Source of the DNA: CAZOZZ01 sp965262425
GTDB lineage: Bacteria > Acidobacteriota > Terriglobia > 20CM-2-55-15
DNA length: 64,000 nt
Assembly (NCBI GenBank): GCA_965262425.1
Contig: OZ253536.1
Span: forward strand, 2,604,001-2,668,000
Direction: 5' to 3'
The notes beneath the pieces are model-generated. The model was not told where the DNA came from. It saw nothing but the letters and a program-made list of their open reading frames with translations, and ran no database searches. Positions 52,027-61,713 of this stretch are shown here, piece by piece (within the stretch, counting starts at the first letter, position 1; every line of letters begins with the position of its first letter). The position numbers and the translations under genes were made by a program.

Positions 52027-53682
52027 ATGACCGTGTTTGAACGCAACGACCGGTTGGTGTGCGACGCGTTCCGGGACGGGGAGTTTGACTCGATCGAGGC
52101 GGCCGGAGAGGTCTCCGAGACGGACTTCTTTCGAGCCATCGCGGGCAAGAAGATTCTCGAGAAGTTGGCGGGGAGCTACCCGACCCCATTGAAGAAGCAC
52201 GACGTACCGGTGTGGGTCTATATCGCCAGCAATGTGGCGATGCGCTTCCACGGGGTGCATCAGTTTCATGCCTATCCCTATGTCGTGCGCAGCGGGGGGA
52301 TGGTCCAGGCCTTCGGCCCCCAGATGGGGCATCGGGCCATCCACCCGGAGACCGGCGATGTGACCTTGGAGTGTGGGGGGGTCAACGACAAGAACAGCTA
52401 CGACCGGCAGACCCCCTGTGATCAGGACTATCTGCGGAAGATGGCGCGCAAGACCGACGCGGATCGCCTCCAGGATTGGTTCAACCGCGACGTGGTGGGC
52501 ATCTTCCGACAGCATCGGGCCTTTGATCGGGAAGGGCTGTTCATCGGGGATGCGACCTATCTGTTCCTACCTGACAACCCGGCCTATGAACACGCCTCCT
52601 TGATGCTATTCAACGAGCACAACAAGCCGGTCGACGGTCTAAAACTGACCTCCAAACAGAAACTCCGGTGTCAGTGGCGCCGGTGCTACAAACTGGTGAC
52701 CCTGATCCACACCAATCGCGCCGGGGACTTCTTCCTATGGGCCGGACTGCGAGTCAGTCAGGGTAAAGATAACGACTTGCCGATACTGTACCGCATGGTC
52801 GACGAGTTTGTGGCCTATCATGGCACGGGAATCATCAAGCGGTTGATCCTGGACCGGGGGTTTCTCGATGGCCCCTCCATTGGTCGTTGCAAACAGGATT
52901 ATGGGATCGACATCCTGATTCCGGCCCGTCGCAACATGGAGATCACCCGCGACGCGATCGATCTGGCTGACGCCCAACCCGGGACGTTCCAATCTTGGAC
53001 GCCTCCTGCACCGCCGGAGAAACCGGCTCCCCTTCATCGGCCCGCCGCGATTCGCAAACGTGAGCAGGCCCGGCAACGCACCTTAGAGAAACGCCCCGTC
53101 GAAAATCCGCCCGATCCGGCCACCACGCGCGTGGGTTCGGAACTGGCCGTGGTCCGGGACCTGGAGTCCTATTCCAACTGTCCGGTCCCGCTCCATGCGG
53201 TGATCAACCGTGAACGCTATGCCGATGGGCACACCGATCAGTGGGTGCTCTTGGATACCAAACGCATTGCGGATCCCGCCCAAACCCGCACCGAGTATGC
53301 GCTGCGCACCGTGGTTGAAGAGCGCTACCGGCAAACCAAGTGTTTCTCCGGCCTCGCCGAGTTCTCTTCCCGCGCATTCAGTCTCGTGGTCAACCAGGTC
53401 GTCTTTGTCCTGCTCACCTACAGCCTGCTGCAGTGGTATCTGCGGCGCATCGAACGCCGGAACATGAATCGGAAGACTCGCCCCCGCATCCTCGATGTGC
53501 TCCAGCCGACCTTTACCGTCATTCTGATTTACTACCAAAACTACGTCGCCTTCCTCTCTCCGCTCGAGCATCAGGAAATGGTGCTCACACTCAGCGAAAC
53601 GGCTCGCAAGAAGATTCTTGCCAAGACCCGCCGGCTCCGTCGCGCCCTGGCAAATCAACTGCAGAATCCTCGGCCTCCATAG
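52027..53682 (+). CDS. Large DDE transposase, IS4-like clan
   Basis: 551 residues, intact. It has the layout of the IS4/IS1634-like transposases that pair with DUF6788: FIGDATYLFLPD with an acidic residue, a central LILDRGFLDGPSIGRCKQDY with the second acidic site and IDILIPARRNME, and the late RTVVEERYRQTKCFSG in which Glu completes the DDE triad. No stop or frameshift, so it may be active. I could not fix the element's ends: the 366-bp stretch 53683-54048 after it holds no gene I can support and probably carries the right end. Confidence 0.82.
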   Translation: MTVFERNDRLVCDAFRDGEFDSIEAAGEVSETDFFRAIAGKKILEKLAGSYPTPLKKHDVPVWVYIASNVAMRFHGVHQFHAYPYVVRSGGMVQAFGPQMGHRAIHPETGDVTLECGGVNDKNSYDRQTPCDQDYLRKMARKTDADRLQDWFNRDVVGIFRQHRAFDREGLFIGDATYLFLPDNPAYEHASLMLFNEHNKPVDGLKLTSKQKLRCQWRRCYKLVTLIHTNRAGDFFLWAGLRVSQGKDNDLPILYRMVDEFVAYHGTGIIKRLILDRGFLDGPSIGRCKQDYGIDILIPARRNMEITRDAIDLADAQPGTFQSWTPPAPPEKPAPLHRPAAIRKREQARQRTLEKRPVENPPDPATTRVGSELAVVRDLESYSNCPVPLHAVINRERYADGHTDQWVLLDTKRIADPAQTRTEYALRTVVEERYRQTKCFSGLAEFSSRAFSLVVNQVVFVLLTYSLLQWYLRRIERRNMNRKTRPRILDVLQPTFTVILIYYQNYVAFLSPLEHQEMVLTLSETARKKILAKTRRLRRALANQLQNPRPP

Positions 53683-54048
53683 CGCACCGGGCCCTCGTCA
53701 TGGATTTCTATCGACCCTGTTTGCCGCATCATCCGGCGGTCGTCGCACTCGTGTCGCTTCTCGAGCCACACCCATCCCTTTCACCATCCTGCAACTCCCT
53801 GTTTCCCACGCAAAACTCCTATCGCCCGAAAAACCACACGATATCGATCGGATAGCCTCAAGGAAATCGCCGCAGTGTCTGAATCGCAGCCGGCCTGGTT
53901 ACCTGATTGACCCCAACCCCCCCGTTCTATATCATTTACGCATCTCCGACAGCATGGCGCAGGAGCGCGCGCGAGGCACGCATCACATGGCACTCGCCCA
54001 TTACGAGATCGCAAAGCAACAGTGGCTTATCAACCGTGGAACGGTGAG

Positions 54049-54265
54049 ATGACCCGCTTTCCGCGTTGCGCTTTCTTCATCCTGGTCCTGCTGTCTGATT
54101 GCCTGCCTTCCTGGTCGCAAAGCACGACGCCGGTCTCCGTCCTGAATCTCGGCGGCTTTGTCCGTACCACTTCGGGAGCTCCGGAATCCGCAAACACCGG
54201 CTATGGTCGCCTGGCCTCACAAGACGGAAGCTCCGTGCCGTCGGGGTTGGCCATCTTCGCGTTCC
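54049..54265 (+). pseudogene. Surface protein, N-terminal part split by IS21
   Basis: From ATG 54049 a signal peptide (CAFFILVLLSDCLPSWSQ) and the start of a surface repeat (FVRTTSGAPESANTGYGRLA, then VPSGLAIFAF) are encoded. The reading frame is interrupted at 54265 by the IS21 element and resumes at 57188-57194 as RQNGVLVTEAAVPA. The paralogue at 45121-47538 has the uninterrupted equivalent (PSGLGIFGFTANGVLVSEAG), which confirms the join. Confidence 0.85.
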
Positions 54266-54271
54266 TGCGTA

Positions 54272-54425
54272 TTCCGGACGATCGTGATCACTGATTCCGA
54301 TTTAACGTGATCACCGATTCCGGGATCATGATCAGTGATTCCGGGCATCGTGATCACTGATTCCGGGATCATGATCAGTGATTCCGGGCATCATGATCAC
54401 CGATTCCGGCGATCATGATCACCCG
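54272..54425. repeat. Terminal IstA-binding-type repeat array
   Basis: About seven degenerate copies of a 20-22-bp unit built on TGATCA-N-TGATTCCGG follow one another, for example CATCGTGATCACTGATTCCG and CATCATGATCACCGATTCCG. Two or three inverted units occur at the other end of the element (57118-57187). IS21-family elements carry such multiple end repeats where the transposase binds. Confidence 0.8.
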
Positions 54426-54477
54426 TCGGTAGCGAAGTTTAGACCTGTTAGGTTCTTCCTTGAAAAAGGAGAACTTG

Positions 54478-56163
54478 ATGGGAACAAGACGGCTATCGAT
54501 GAGACAGTTACGCGAGATTCTACGACTCAAACACGAACAGAAACTCAGCCACCGGGCCATCGCCCGAGCCTGCCGAGTGGGAGTAGGGACGGTTTCGGAG
54601 TACGTCCGACGGGCGGCACGTGCAGGGTTGGAATGGCCGCTGCCTGAGGAACTGGACGAGGCCGCGCTTGAAGCGCGGCTGTTTTCCAGCGCGGGACCGG
54701 GCTCCCGGGAACGGGTGGTTCCAGATGTCGAGCGGATCCACCAGGAGTTGAAGCGTGTTGGAGTCACCCTCCACCTGCTCTGGGAAGAGTACCGGGAAGC
54801 GAATCCAAAGGGATATGCCTACAGCCAGTTCTGTGTGATCTACGGGCGGTGGGCCCAGAAACTGAAGCCCTCGATGCGGCAGGTGCACCGCGCCGGCGAG
54901 AAGACCTTCATCGACTTTTCCGGCAAACGGCCAGAACTGACGGATCCGCGGACGGGCACAACTAAACCAGTCGAGTTGTTCGTGGCCGCGCTGGGCGCCA
55001 GCGGTTATACCTACGCCGAAGCGACACCGAGCCAGAAACTCGCCGACTGGATCGGCGTACATATTCGCATGGTGGAGTTCTTCGGCGGATCGAGCCGGAT
55101 CTGGGTTCCCGATCAACTCAAGAGTGCCATTACCCTGTCCTGCCGCTACGAAGCAGGAGTGAATCGCACCTACCAGGATGAGGCAGAACATTACGGCGCC
55201 GTTGTCATTCCGGCCCGGCCTCGGAAACCCAAAGACAAAGCAAAAATCGAAGCCACGGTCCTTCTGGCACAGCGTTGGCTCCTGGCCAGAATCCGGAATC
55301 ACACGTTCTTCAGTCTGGCGGACTTGAACGGGGCGATTCGAAAGTTGCTGTTGGAACTGAACCAGCGGCCGATGCAGAAGCTTCGCGTGTCCCGCCTGGA
55401 ACTCTACGAAAGGCTGGATCGACCGGCCCTACAGCCACTACCGACCGATCGGTATGAACAGGCCGAGTGGAAGGGCTGTCGTGCCAATATCGACTACCAC
55501 GTGACCGTGGATCACCATCCCTACAGCGTGCCCTACCAGTTGATCCAGGAAACCCTGGAAGCGCGTTACACCGCCTCGATTGTCGAGGTCTACCACAAAG
55601 GCCGGCGCGTCGCCTCTCATCCTCGCCGCTACGATCACCAACCGTCGACTCTGTCGGAACATATGCCCAGTTCCCATCGAGCCCATGCGGCATGGACACC
55701 ATCCCGGCTGATCCGTTGGGCGGAGAAAACCGGCTCTCAGACCGGCCGACTGGCCGAGGAGATGATAAAACGGTGGCCCCATCCTGAGCAGGGGTACCGC
55801 TCCTGCCTGGGATTGATGAGCCTGGGACGCCGCTACGGCGCCCAGCGGCTCGAAGCCGCCAGTGCCCGAGCACTTCGCTTACAGTCCTATAGCTACCGAA
55901 CCGTCAAAAACATCCTGTCCTCGGCCCAGGACCGTTTGCCGTTCGAGGATTCCGAAACCCTACCCACGCCCCATCACGACAACATTCGCGGCGCCGCCTA
56001 TTATGCGGAGCCAGAGGAGAGCACACATGCTAATGGAACAAACCCTGGAGAAGATGAACCAGATGAAGCTATCGGCCATGGTCGAAGCCCTCGAGCAGCA
56101 ACGCCGCTCGAATCAGTACACGGATCTGAGTTTCGAGGAGCGTCTGGGCCTTCTAGTGGATGA
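54478..56163 (+). CDS. istA: IS21 transposase IstA
   Basis: 561 residues from ATG 54478 (AAGGAG eight bases upstream). An N-terminal helix-turn-helix (LREILRLKHEQKLSHRAIAR, ACRVGVGTVSEYV) is followed by a retroviral-type DDE core: FIDFSGKRPEL with Asp, WVPDQLKSAITL with the second Asp, and KPKDKAKIEATVLL with the final Glu. The C-terminus has the usual NIRGAAYY and then runs on about 40 residues in the overlap with IstB. Intact, so the element may be mobile. Confidence 0.94.
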   Translation: MGTRRLSMRQLREILRLKHEQKLSHRAIARACRVGVGTVSEYVRRAARAGLEWPLPEELDEAALEARLFSSAGPGSRERVVPDVERIHQELKRVGVTLHLLWEEYREANPKGYAYSQFCVIYGRWAQKLKPSMRQVHRAGEKTFIDFSGKRPELTDPRTGTTKPVELFVAALGASGYTYAEATPSQKLADWIGVHIRMVEFFGGSSRIWVPDQLKSAITLSCRYEAGVNRTYQDEAEHYGAVVIPARPRKPKDKAKIEATVLLAQRWLLARIRNHTFFSLADLNGAIRKLLLELNQRPMQKLRVSRLELYERLDRPALQPLPTDRYEQAEWKGCRANIDYHVTVDHHPYSVPYQLIQETLEARYTASIVEVYHKGRRVASHPRRYDHQPSTLSEHMPSSHRAHAAWTPSRLIRWAEKTGSQTGRLAEEMIKRWPHPEQGYRSCLGLMSLGRRYGAQRLEAASARALRLQSYSYRTVKNILSSAQDRLPFEDSETLPTPHHDNIRGAAYYAEPEESTHANGTNPGEDEPDEAIGHGRSPRAATPLESVHGSEFRGASGPSSG

Positions 56164-56788
56164 AGAATGGACGGCCCGGGAGCACCGTAAGCTCACCCGG
56201 CGTCTGCGCGTGGCCAAGCTGCGCTACAGCTCTGCATCGCTGGAAAACGTCGACTTCAAACATCGTCGCAGTCTGGACCGTTCCCAAGTCCTCGCTCTGG
56301 GCTCCTGCGGGTGGATCCGGGACCGGCACAATCTGATCATTTCCGGTCCGACCGGCATCGGGAAAAGTTTTCTGGCTTCGGCTTTCGTCGAACGAGCCTG
56401 CCGGCGCGGTTTCAATGCCGCCTACGTCCGAATGCCCCGGCTCTTGCACCAACTGGCGGTCGGCCGTGGCGACGGCTCCTACGCTCGTGTTCTGGCACGG
56501 CTGGCCAAGACCGATCTGCTGGCCATCGACGACTGGCTCCTGGCCCCGCTACGCGATGCCGAACGCCGGGACTTGATCGAAGTCGTCGAGGAACGGAGCG
56601 AACGCTCCGCCATCTTGATCGCCAGCCAGCTCCCGGTCGCCGACTGGCACGGCGTCATCGGCGACCCGAACCAGGCCGACGCCATCTGCGATCGCCTCCT
56701 CCACAACGCGCATCGCATCGAACTGAAGGGACGATCCATGAGACAAACCAAGGCTGCCCCGAAACCCTCTTCCAAGGAGCCGGCATGA
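56027..56788 (+). CDS. istB: IS21 helper ATPase IstB
   Basis: 253 residues from ATG 56027 (GAGGAGAGCACAC), overlapping istA. It is an AAA+ ATPase of the DnaC/IstB group: Walker A GPTGIGKSFLASA, Walker B LLAIDDWLLAPL and sensor-type IASQLPVADWH. IstB stimulates strand transfer by IstA and helps target selection. A longer upstream in-frame reading is likely a shadow of istA. Complete. Confidence 0.94.
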   Translation: MLMEQTLEKMNQMKLSAMVEALEQQRRSNQYTDLSFEERLGLLVDEEWTAREHRKLTRRLRVAKLRYSSASLENVDFKHRRSLDRSQVLALGSCGWIRDRHNLIISGPTGIGKSFLASAFVERACRRGFNAAYVRMPRLLHQLAVGRGDGSYARVLARLAKTDLLAIDDWLLAPLRDAERRDLIEVVEERSERSAILIASQLPVADWHGVIGDPNQADAICDRLLHNAHRIELKGRSMRQTKAAPKPSSKEPA

Positions 56789-57187
56789 ACCCCACCTGGC
56801 GACGAGGTAGTCCAACTCGGACTGGCGTCCGATCGTCGCGGATACGCGATCCTGGCGCGAAGGATTTTCAGGAATTCAGTAAGGACGGGACGAAGAATGA
56901 GAAAGAACCTAAAAAACAAACCAGTGGCCTGTGGAAAATGATGGGCTATGGAAATCCACAAAAAACGTGGATTCCCACAGCCCTGGAAAAGCCTGCGGCT
57001 TTCCCACATTTACACACAGGCCCGGCGATGAATATCAAGATTATGGAAGCATTCAAAACAAGAATCGTGGACTTCGGGAGGTCTAAACTGAGATCCTAAC
57101 CCTCACTTCGCTACGGCGGGTGATCACGATGCCCGGAATCACTGATCATGATCCCGGAACTGGTGATCACGATCAGCGGAATACGCA

Positions 57188-58281
57188 CGTTCCGGCAGAA
57201 CGGAGTGCTGGTGACCGAAGCCGCAGTGCCCGCCTCCCTGCTGATCCAGGGCGGGAGAATCTACGCCGAAGTCCAGGGGGCGGTGCGGACAGGGCTTGCG
57301 ATCGCCAACCCCAATCCCCAACTCGTCACGATTTCCTTCTTTTTCACTGACGAAATCGGCGGCCGGTTTGCCGAAGGCAGCACAACGATCCCAGCGAACG
57401 GCCAGATCGCACGGTTTCTGGATGAGGCTCCGTTCAACGGCGGATCAACCGTCACGGGAACATTCACATTTACATCGTCTCTACCGGTCGGGGCGACCGC
57501 GCTGCGCGGGTTTGTGAACCAACGGTCGGATTTTCTACTGACAACCCTGCCCGTGGCCGATCTGGCCTCGACCAACACCTCGGACATCGTCTTCCCCCAC
57601 TTTGCGGATGGCGGAGGCTGGACCACGCAGGTCATTCTGGTCAACCCGTCGGATTTCCCGGTGGAAGGCACCATCAAATTTTCGAATACCGTGACGACGT
57701 CAAGCTTGCCGAACTCGATCAGTACACCCATCGGACTGAACACGTTCGGTTATTCGATTCCACCAAGAAGCGCCCGGAGACTGGTGAGCGGAGGACTGGG
57801 ACTCCCTCCCCGTACCGGATGGGTCAGCATCAAGCCCCGCGTCGGAAGTTTCACTCCGTCGGGCTCCGTGATCTTTTCGTTCCGACAGGAGGGCACGACG
57901 GTCACCGAAGCCGGCGTACCTCCGGTGGCCGAGGGCAAGGCCTTCCGCCTTTATGCCGAGTCATCGGGCGATTTTGAAGCCCAGGAAATCGGTTCGATCC
58001 AGAGCGGCCTGGTGGTTTCAAACTCGGGCTCGGCCACAGCGACTGTGGATCTGGCCTTGACGACGCTTGAAGGTGTGCCCACCGGGCTCGGTGCCCAGAT
58101 CAGTGTTCTGCCTAACGGCCAGGTGGCTAAGTTCCTGAAGCAGATCAATGGCTTCGAAAGCTTGCCGGAACCATTTCAGGGAATCCTTCGAATAACAACA
58201 AATGCTCTTGCGGGAGTTGCCGTGGCGGGTCTTCGCGGACGTTACAATGAAAGGCAGGATTTTCTCATTGCCCCGACCTGA
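57188..58281 (+). pseudogene. Surface protein, C-terminal part split by IS21
   Basis: Continues the gene started at 54049. The sequence RQNGVLVTEAAVPASLLIQG, then FVNQRSDFLLTTLPVADLAS, then PHFADGGGWTTQVILVNPSD and a second repeat ending GLRGRYNERQDFLIAPT match two repeat units of the paralogue at 45121. It is beta-rich and probably cell-surface or secreted. The stop is at 58279-58281. If the IS were excised the gene would encode an ordinary protein. Confidence 0.85.
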
Positions 58282-58304
58282 CAGGCTTCCTTTCACCCGG
58301 CACC

Positions 58305-58874
58305 GTGGTCCAGTTCTCGGCCGTTGCCAGAGATGCGAACGGTAATGTCGTCGGATGCACGCCTCGATTCGCCGTCTCAAATCCGGTGGGAAGCAACGTC
58401 GCCAACATCGACCCCAATACGGGTGTGTTAACCATGGGACCTGACGAAGGGGCGGTCAGCGTCACGGCAACGTGCAACGGTGTGACCAGTGGCAAGCCGA
58501 TCCTTGTGAGCGGCTCGGGATCGGGACCGCCTGACGATCCTGCGTCTTCGCCATTCGATGGTGTTTATGTCGGCACCTATTCCGGGTCCGCGACCGTGGC
58601 CGGTATCACCGTGGGGGCAAGCGGCCAGACCCAAATTACAGTTACCAACGGCGCCATCACCGTACAGTCGCCGGGAGGAGGCTCCGGGTCAATCGGGGCG
58701 CTGGGATCGGCCAATTTTTCGACCTCGGGAGCAGTTGCAGTGCCGGGCGCCTCCTGTACGTTCAGCGGACAATTTTCACTCGGCACTGCAAGCAGCGCCT
58801 CAGCGAGCGGGAGCTGGTCCTGCACCCTGGATGGCGGCAGTGCATCCGGATCCTGGAGGGTAACGCGGCAATAG
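58305..58874 (+). CDS. Ig-like/BIG2-type domain protein, probably N-terminally truncated
   Basis: 189 residues from GTG 58305. The start PGTVVQFSAVARDANGNVV then NPVGSNVANIDPNTGVLTMG is a bacterial Ig-like (BIG2) domain, followed by a Gly/Ser-rich secreted-type domain (GTYSGSATVAGITVGASGQT) with one Cys pair. It lacks a signal peptide and a good ribosome site, and the same frame is open back to 58251, overlapping the end of the IS21-split gene. Most likely an N-terminally deleted surface gene now adjoining its neighbour. Confidence 0.5.
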   Translation: MVQFSAVARDANGNVVGCTPRFAVSNPVGSNVANIDPNTGVLTMGPDEGAVSVTATCNGVTSGKPILVSGSGSGPPDDPASSPFDGVYVGTYSGSATVAGITVGASGQTQITVTNGAITVQSPGGGSGSIGALGSANFSTSGAVAVPGASCTFSGQFSLGTASSASASGSWSCTLDGGSASGSWRVTRQ

Positions 58875-58955
58875 GCACGGAATGCCTGGGCTTTCGATCG
58901 TAAGTTCAGGTGCTGCAGTAGGAAACTGCTCGCCAAGTGTGGTAAGAAGTAAAGA

Positions 58956-59357
58956 ATGGCAGAAGCTCGAGAAGCCGGTGAAGAAGTCCTTGGACGCCAT
59001 CTGATTGCCGACATGACGGGGTTGTCCCCGGCCCTCCTGCGCGACGGCAATCGGATCATGCGTATCCTGAAGGAAGCGCTGGACCAGGCCGGCTTTCACT
59101 CCCTCAACAGCGTGGAGCATCACTTCGTCGAGCGTGGCGCGGGGTTTACGGGGATGGTTCTTCTCGAGGAATCCCATGCCGCCGTTCACACCTATCCCGA
59201 GCTGCAATATCTGGCGCTGGACATCTTCGCTTGCGGTCCTCTCGACCCTTCCAGCGTCATGGACACGCTGGTTCGAGAGTTGGCTCCTCTGGCAGTCGAC
59301 GTACGTACTTTGAGACGCACCCCTCGCGTCAGCATTCCCACACAAACGGATTCTTAG
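58956..59357 (+). CDS. speD: S-adenosylmethionine decarboxylase proenzyme
   Basis: 133 residues, normal for the small prokaryotic (SpeH/class 1b) enzymes. It makes decarboxylated SAM, the aminopropyl donor for spermidine. The self-processing site EESHAAVHTYPE contains Ser73, which becomes the pyruvoyl cofactor after cleavage at Glu72-Ser73. His78 and Cys93 (in FACG) are the conserved proton donors. It faces the polyamine cassette on the other strand and overlaps its last gene (DUF350) by four bases at the 3' ends, so the genes are tightly packed. Confidence 0.95.
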   Translation: MAEAREAGEEVLGRHLIADMTGLSPALLRDGNRIMRILKEALDQAGFHSLNSVEHHFVERGAGFTGMVLLEESHAAVHTYPELQYLALDIFACGPLDPSSVMDTLVRELAPLAVDVRTLRRTPRVSIPTQTDS

Positions 59358-60361
59358 AAGGTCCAGACGATCAGGATCGAGGCGCCCACGTAGCCGAACG
59401 CTTCGAGAAGGCCGGCGCCGATGTTTGGATGTTCCTGGGTCTGCTCGCCGGAAAGCTTGACGCCGGGCGCCAGCAGGATGTCGGTGAATTTGTGGACAAC
59501 GAACAGCATGATGAAGCCAAACCCGACGTCGACGACGAACAGGGTGAGGCTATCCATCCAACCGGTGAAATCGCCGCCGATAGCCAGACTGATGATGTTG
59601 CCGATACCGATGAGCGCCCCTGCAAACGCCAGGCCTACCGCGGCGTTGTCTCGCTCCAGTTCTTCCAGAAAGTTGTACGGGGTCACCAGTTCGTACAGCC
59701 TTCCGGCAATCACGAGCACCACCTGCGCGAGTAGCCAGAAAGCCAGCAGGACAAGCATGCCGGAACCCACCGCGGCGAATGCGCTCGCCGCGGGAGAAGC
59801 TCCCCCCGCATCGCCTTCGGTGGCCCGGAGAATGATCAGGCCGTTGGCGATATAGACACCGGCCTCGACAAACCCCACGCCAAGGTTGCGATCTTCGACC
59901 ACCTCTTTGGTGTTGTTGAATGAAGGCAGAAGGATCTTCTCGCACATGTAACTCGCCAGAAGCATGAGGACGATCGCGGAAAGACCGTAGACGCCGATCG
60001 TCACGATGTCCGTGCTGAGACCTTGCGATTCGCCCGAAATCGCCCCCCCGAAGGCGATCAGGATTCCAAAATAATAGCCAACCGTGGAGACTGCGAGTGC
60101 CTGGTTATCCCGGGTGAAGAGTTCGGCATTCAGATCCACACGCCGATAGAGACTGGAATAAGCGAGCTTGGCGATCCAGAAGAGAACAAACGCCTCGAGG
60201 ATATAAAAAAAGGATTCGCCGATCAGATAGAGATTATCTGTCAGAGAAACCTGTGCCGGCTGCGGTGCGGCAGTTTGCGCGGAGAGGGTAAACCCCAGTC
60301 CGGCAAATATCGGAACAGCTAACAGAAGCACGACTGAGAGAATGACCGGCCGCTTGTTCAT
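59354..60361 (-). CDS. DUF350 integral membrane protein
   Basis: 335 residues with a signal or first helix (VILSVVLLLAVPIFAGLGFT) and about seven or eight further hydrophobic helices arranged as two DUF350-like halves (AYYFGILIAFGGAI-like and VGLAFAGALIGIGNIISLAI). DUF350 proteins are inner-membrane proteins of unknown function, often beside spermidine-synthase-like and DUF4178 genes, as here. It may be a small-ion or polyamine channel component, but no experimental basis is known to me. Last gene of the minus-strand cassette. Confidence 0.85.
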   Translation of the reverse strand: MNKRPVILSVVLLLAVPIFAGLGFTLSAQTAAPQPAQVSLTDNLYLIGESFFYILEAFVLFWIAKLAYSSLYRRVDLNAELFTRDNQALAVSTVGYYFGILIAFGGAISGESQGLSTDIVTIGVYGLSAIVLMLLASYMCEKILLPSFNNTKEVVEDRNLGVGFVEAGVYIANGLIILRATEGDAGGASPAASAFAAVGSGMLVLLAFWLLAQVVLVIAGRLYELVTPYNFLEELERDNAAVGLAFAGALIGIGNIISLAIGGDFTGWMDSLTLFVVDVGFGFIMLFVVHKFTDILLAPGVKLSGEQTQEHPNIGAGLLEAFGYVGASILIVWTF

Positions 60362-60394
60362 GATGAAATCCCTATTGTATCCGTCGATCGAAGA

Positions 60395-61117
60395 TCATTT
60401 TCCCAGGCTGCGCCCCGCCCCTGCCCGACTGCGGGCCCTGGCCTGGAAACGGGACTGTTTGGCCTGATACCTCTGGGAGAAAGACGGCCGGGTTCTGGCC
60501 GTCGCGGTACCGTTCGCGCCGAAAGTGGGCCGCCCTCCTGTTTGAGGGCCGTAATACGACTGACCGCGGTTCCTCATGCCGACGTAGGTGTTGTAATCTC
60601 CACGTCCGATCCGGTGCCCACCCAACGCCCTGCTCATGAACGCGTACTGCCCGTAAAAGATCCAGAAACCGCCGGGACCAAAATACCCGTATTGGCTACG
60701 GCCCACATGCTGATAGTAGGGAGGGTAGCTCTGGGCGTAGCCGGTCAGGACGCCATCCGCCGTCTTCGACGCCACGACCATGCCGATGGCCTGTTCATAG
60801 CGAGTCGCCAGCCTGTCGGAGATGGAAAAGGTGTCCATCCGTTCCTCGAACTGGGCCGCTTCCCCCTCGTCGGGGTTCTCGCCGATTGGTTCGCTGATCC
60901 GGTAGCTGCTCTGGAGCGTTACGGAATTTCGTAGAAACCCGTCGTTGACATCGTCCACGATGATCGAATACTCGGGATACTGTGCAAGCTGCGTCACCAA
61001 CGCCGGAATGGGGTCCCGGCCTGCGCGAGAGCCGCTGATCACCCAGAAGCCTAACGCGATGATGGCCACAACCGCAACGACCCGGATCATTCGCTGCTCT
61101 CTTGACTGGCCGGGCAT
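60395..61117 (-). CDS. Membrane-anchored protein of unknown function
   Basis: 240 residues. One membrane helix near the N-terminus (VVAVVAIIALGFWVISG) anchors an outside domain with a conserved YPEYSIIVDDVNDGF region and a Gly/Tyr/Arg-rich tail (about 150-240: GYFGPGGFWIFYGQYAF, then many SRxQARxR). The tail is likely disordered and basic. No family recognised. It lies between DUF4178 and DUF350 in the polyamine cassette with short gaps, so it is probably co-expressed. Confidence 0.65.
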   Translation of the reverse strand: MPGQSREQRMIRVVAVVAIIALGFWVISGSRAGRDPIPALVTQLAQYPEYSIIVDDVNDGFLRNSVTLQSSYRISEPIGENPDEGEAAQFEERMDTFSISDRLATRYEQAIGMVVASKTADGVLTGYAQSYPPYYQHVGRSQYGYFGPGGFWIFYGQYAFMSRALGGHRIGRGDYNTYVGMRNRGQSYYGPQTGGRPTFGANGTATARTRPSFSQRYQAKQSRFQARARSRAGAGRSLGK

Positions 61118-61156
61118 TCCTAGACTCCTTGGTTCATCTCAAGTTCCCGGTACTTC

Positions 61157-61702
61157 CTACGCGTTCCCACTCGGCAGGATGTTCGGGAATTGATATTCTT
61201 CCACATATTCGCCGACAACGGACTTAAAATCCCTTTCTCCGTATTGCGTGACGAACAGCACGTTTCTTTCGGACTCGTCCGAGTAAGACCAACTGATGAA
61301 CTCTCTACCCGGACCTTTGGCGTCTTCATGGAACATCCCCGCACCGGTCTCGGTCAGGCTATAGCTCCGCCCGTTGTGGGTTAACTTTTTGGGCGGATCG
61401 TGATGTCGGACAGTATGTTCAACGACATCTTCGGAGATCTGATTGATAGGAATGCTTTCTGTCAGCGTCCAGACCACCTCTCCGTCACTGTCCGCTCGCT
61501 CCAGGTAGACGACCTTGTCGGAGGTTTCGAGAACCCATTCTTCGGTCTCGAATCCAGAGTAGTCATAGGTGTTGTAGCCGGTGACCTCCCAGGTCTTCAG
61601 ATCGTAGTCGACCAGGTATCCGACCTTCATGGCACCCAGCTTGAAGTCCACCAGCGGGTCGGATTTCGCTTCCTCCCGGCCCAGCCATTTCTTCCATCCC
61701 AT
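61157..61702 (-). CDS. DUF4178 domain protein
   Basis: 181 residues, no signal peptide. The core VDFKLGAMKVGYLVDYDLKT, then EEWVLETSDKVVYLERADSD and the later NGRSYSLTETGAGMFHEDAK match DUF4178, a beta-rich domain linked to DUF350 and aminopropyltransferase genes in many bacteria. Function unknown. It starts twelve bases after the aminopropyltransferase stop, consistent with an operon. Confidence 0.85.
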   Translation of the reverse strand: MGWKKWLGREEAKSDPLVDFKLGAMKVGYLVDYDLKTWEVTGYNTYDYSGFETEEWVLETSDKVVYLERADSDGEVVWTLTESIPINQISEDVVEHTVRHHDPPKKLTHNGRSYSLTETGAGMFHEDAKGPGREFISWSYSDESERNVLFVTQYGERDFKSVVGEYVEEYQFPNILPSGNA

Positions 61703-61713
61703 CGTTCATCTCC

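Larger units (their letters stand above)
54266..57187 (+). mobile_element. IS21-family element with 6-bp target duplication
   Basis: The element is 2922 bp. Its ends are TGCGTATTCCG on the left and the inverted TGCGTATTCCG on the right. The flanking CGTTCC at 54260-54265 is repeated at 57188-57193. It encodes IstA and IstB in the standard overlapping order and carries several internal copies of the terminal binding motif at each end. The 399-bp tail 56789-57187 holds no gene. Confidence 0.92.

Noticed and set aside
53618..54052. A 144-codon ORF between the DDE transposase and the IS21-split gene
   Set aside because: It starts inside the transposase gene in another frame and has no recognisable domain or ribosome site.
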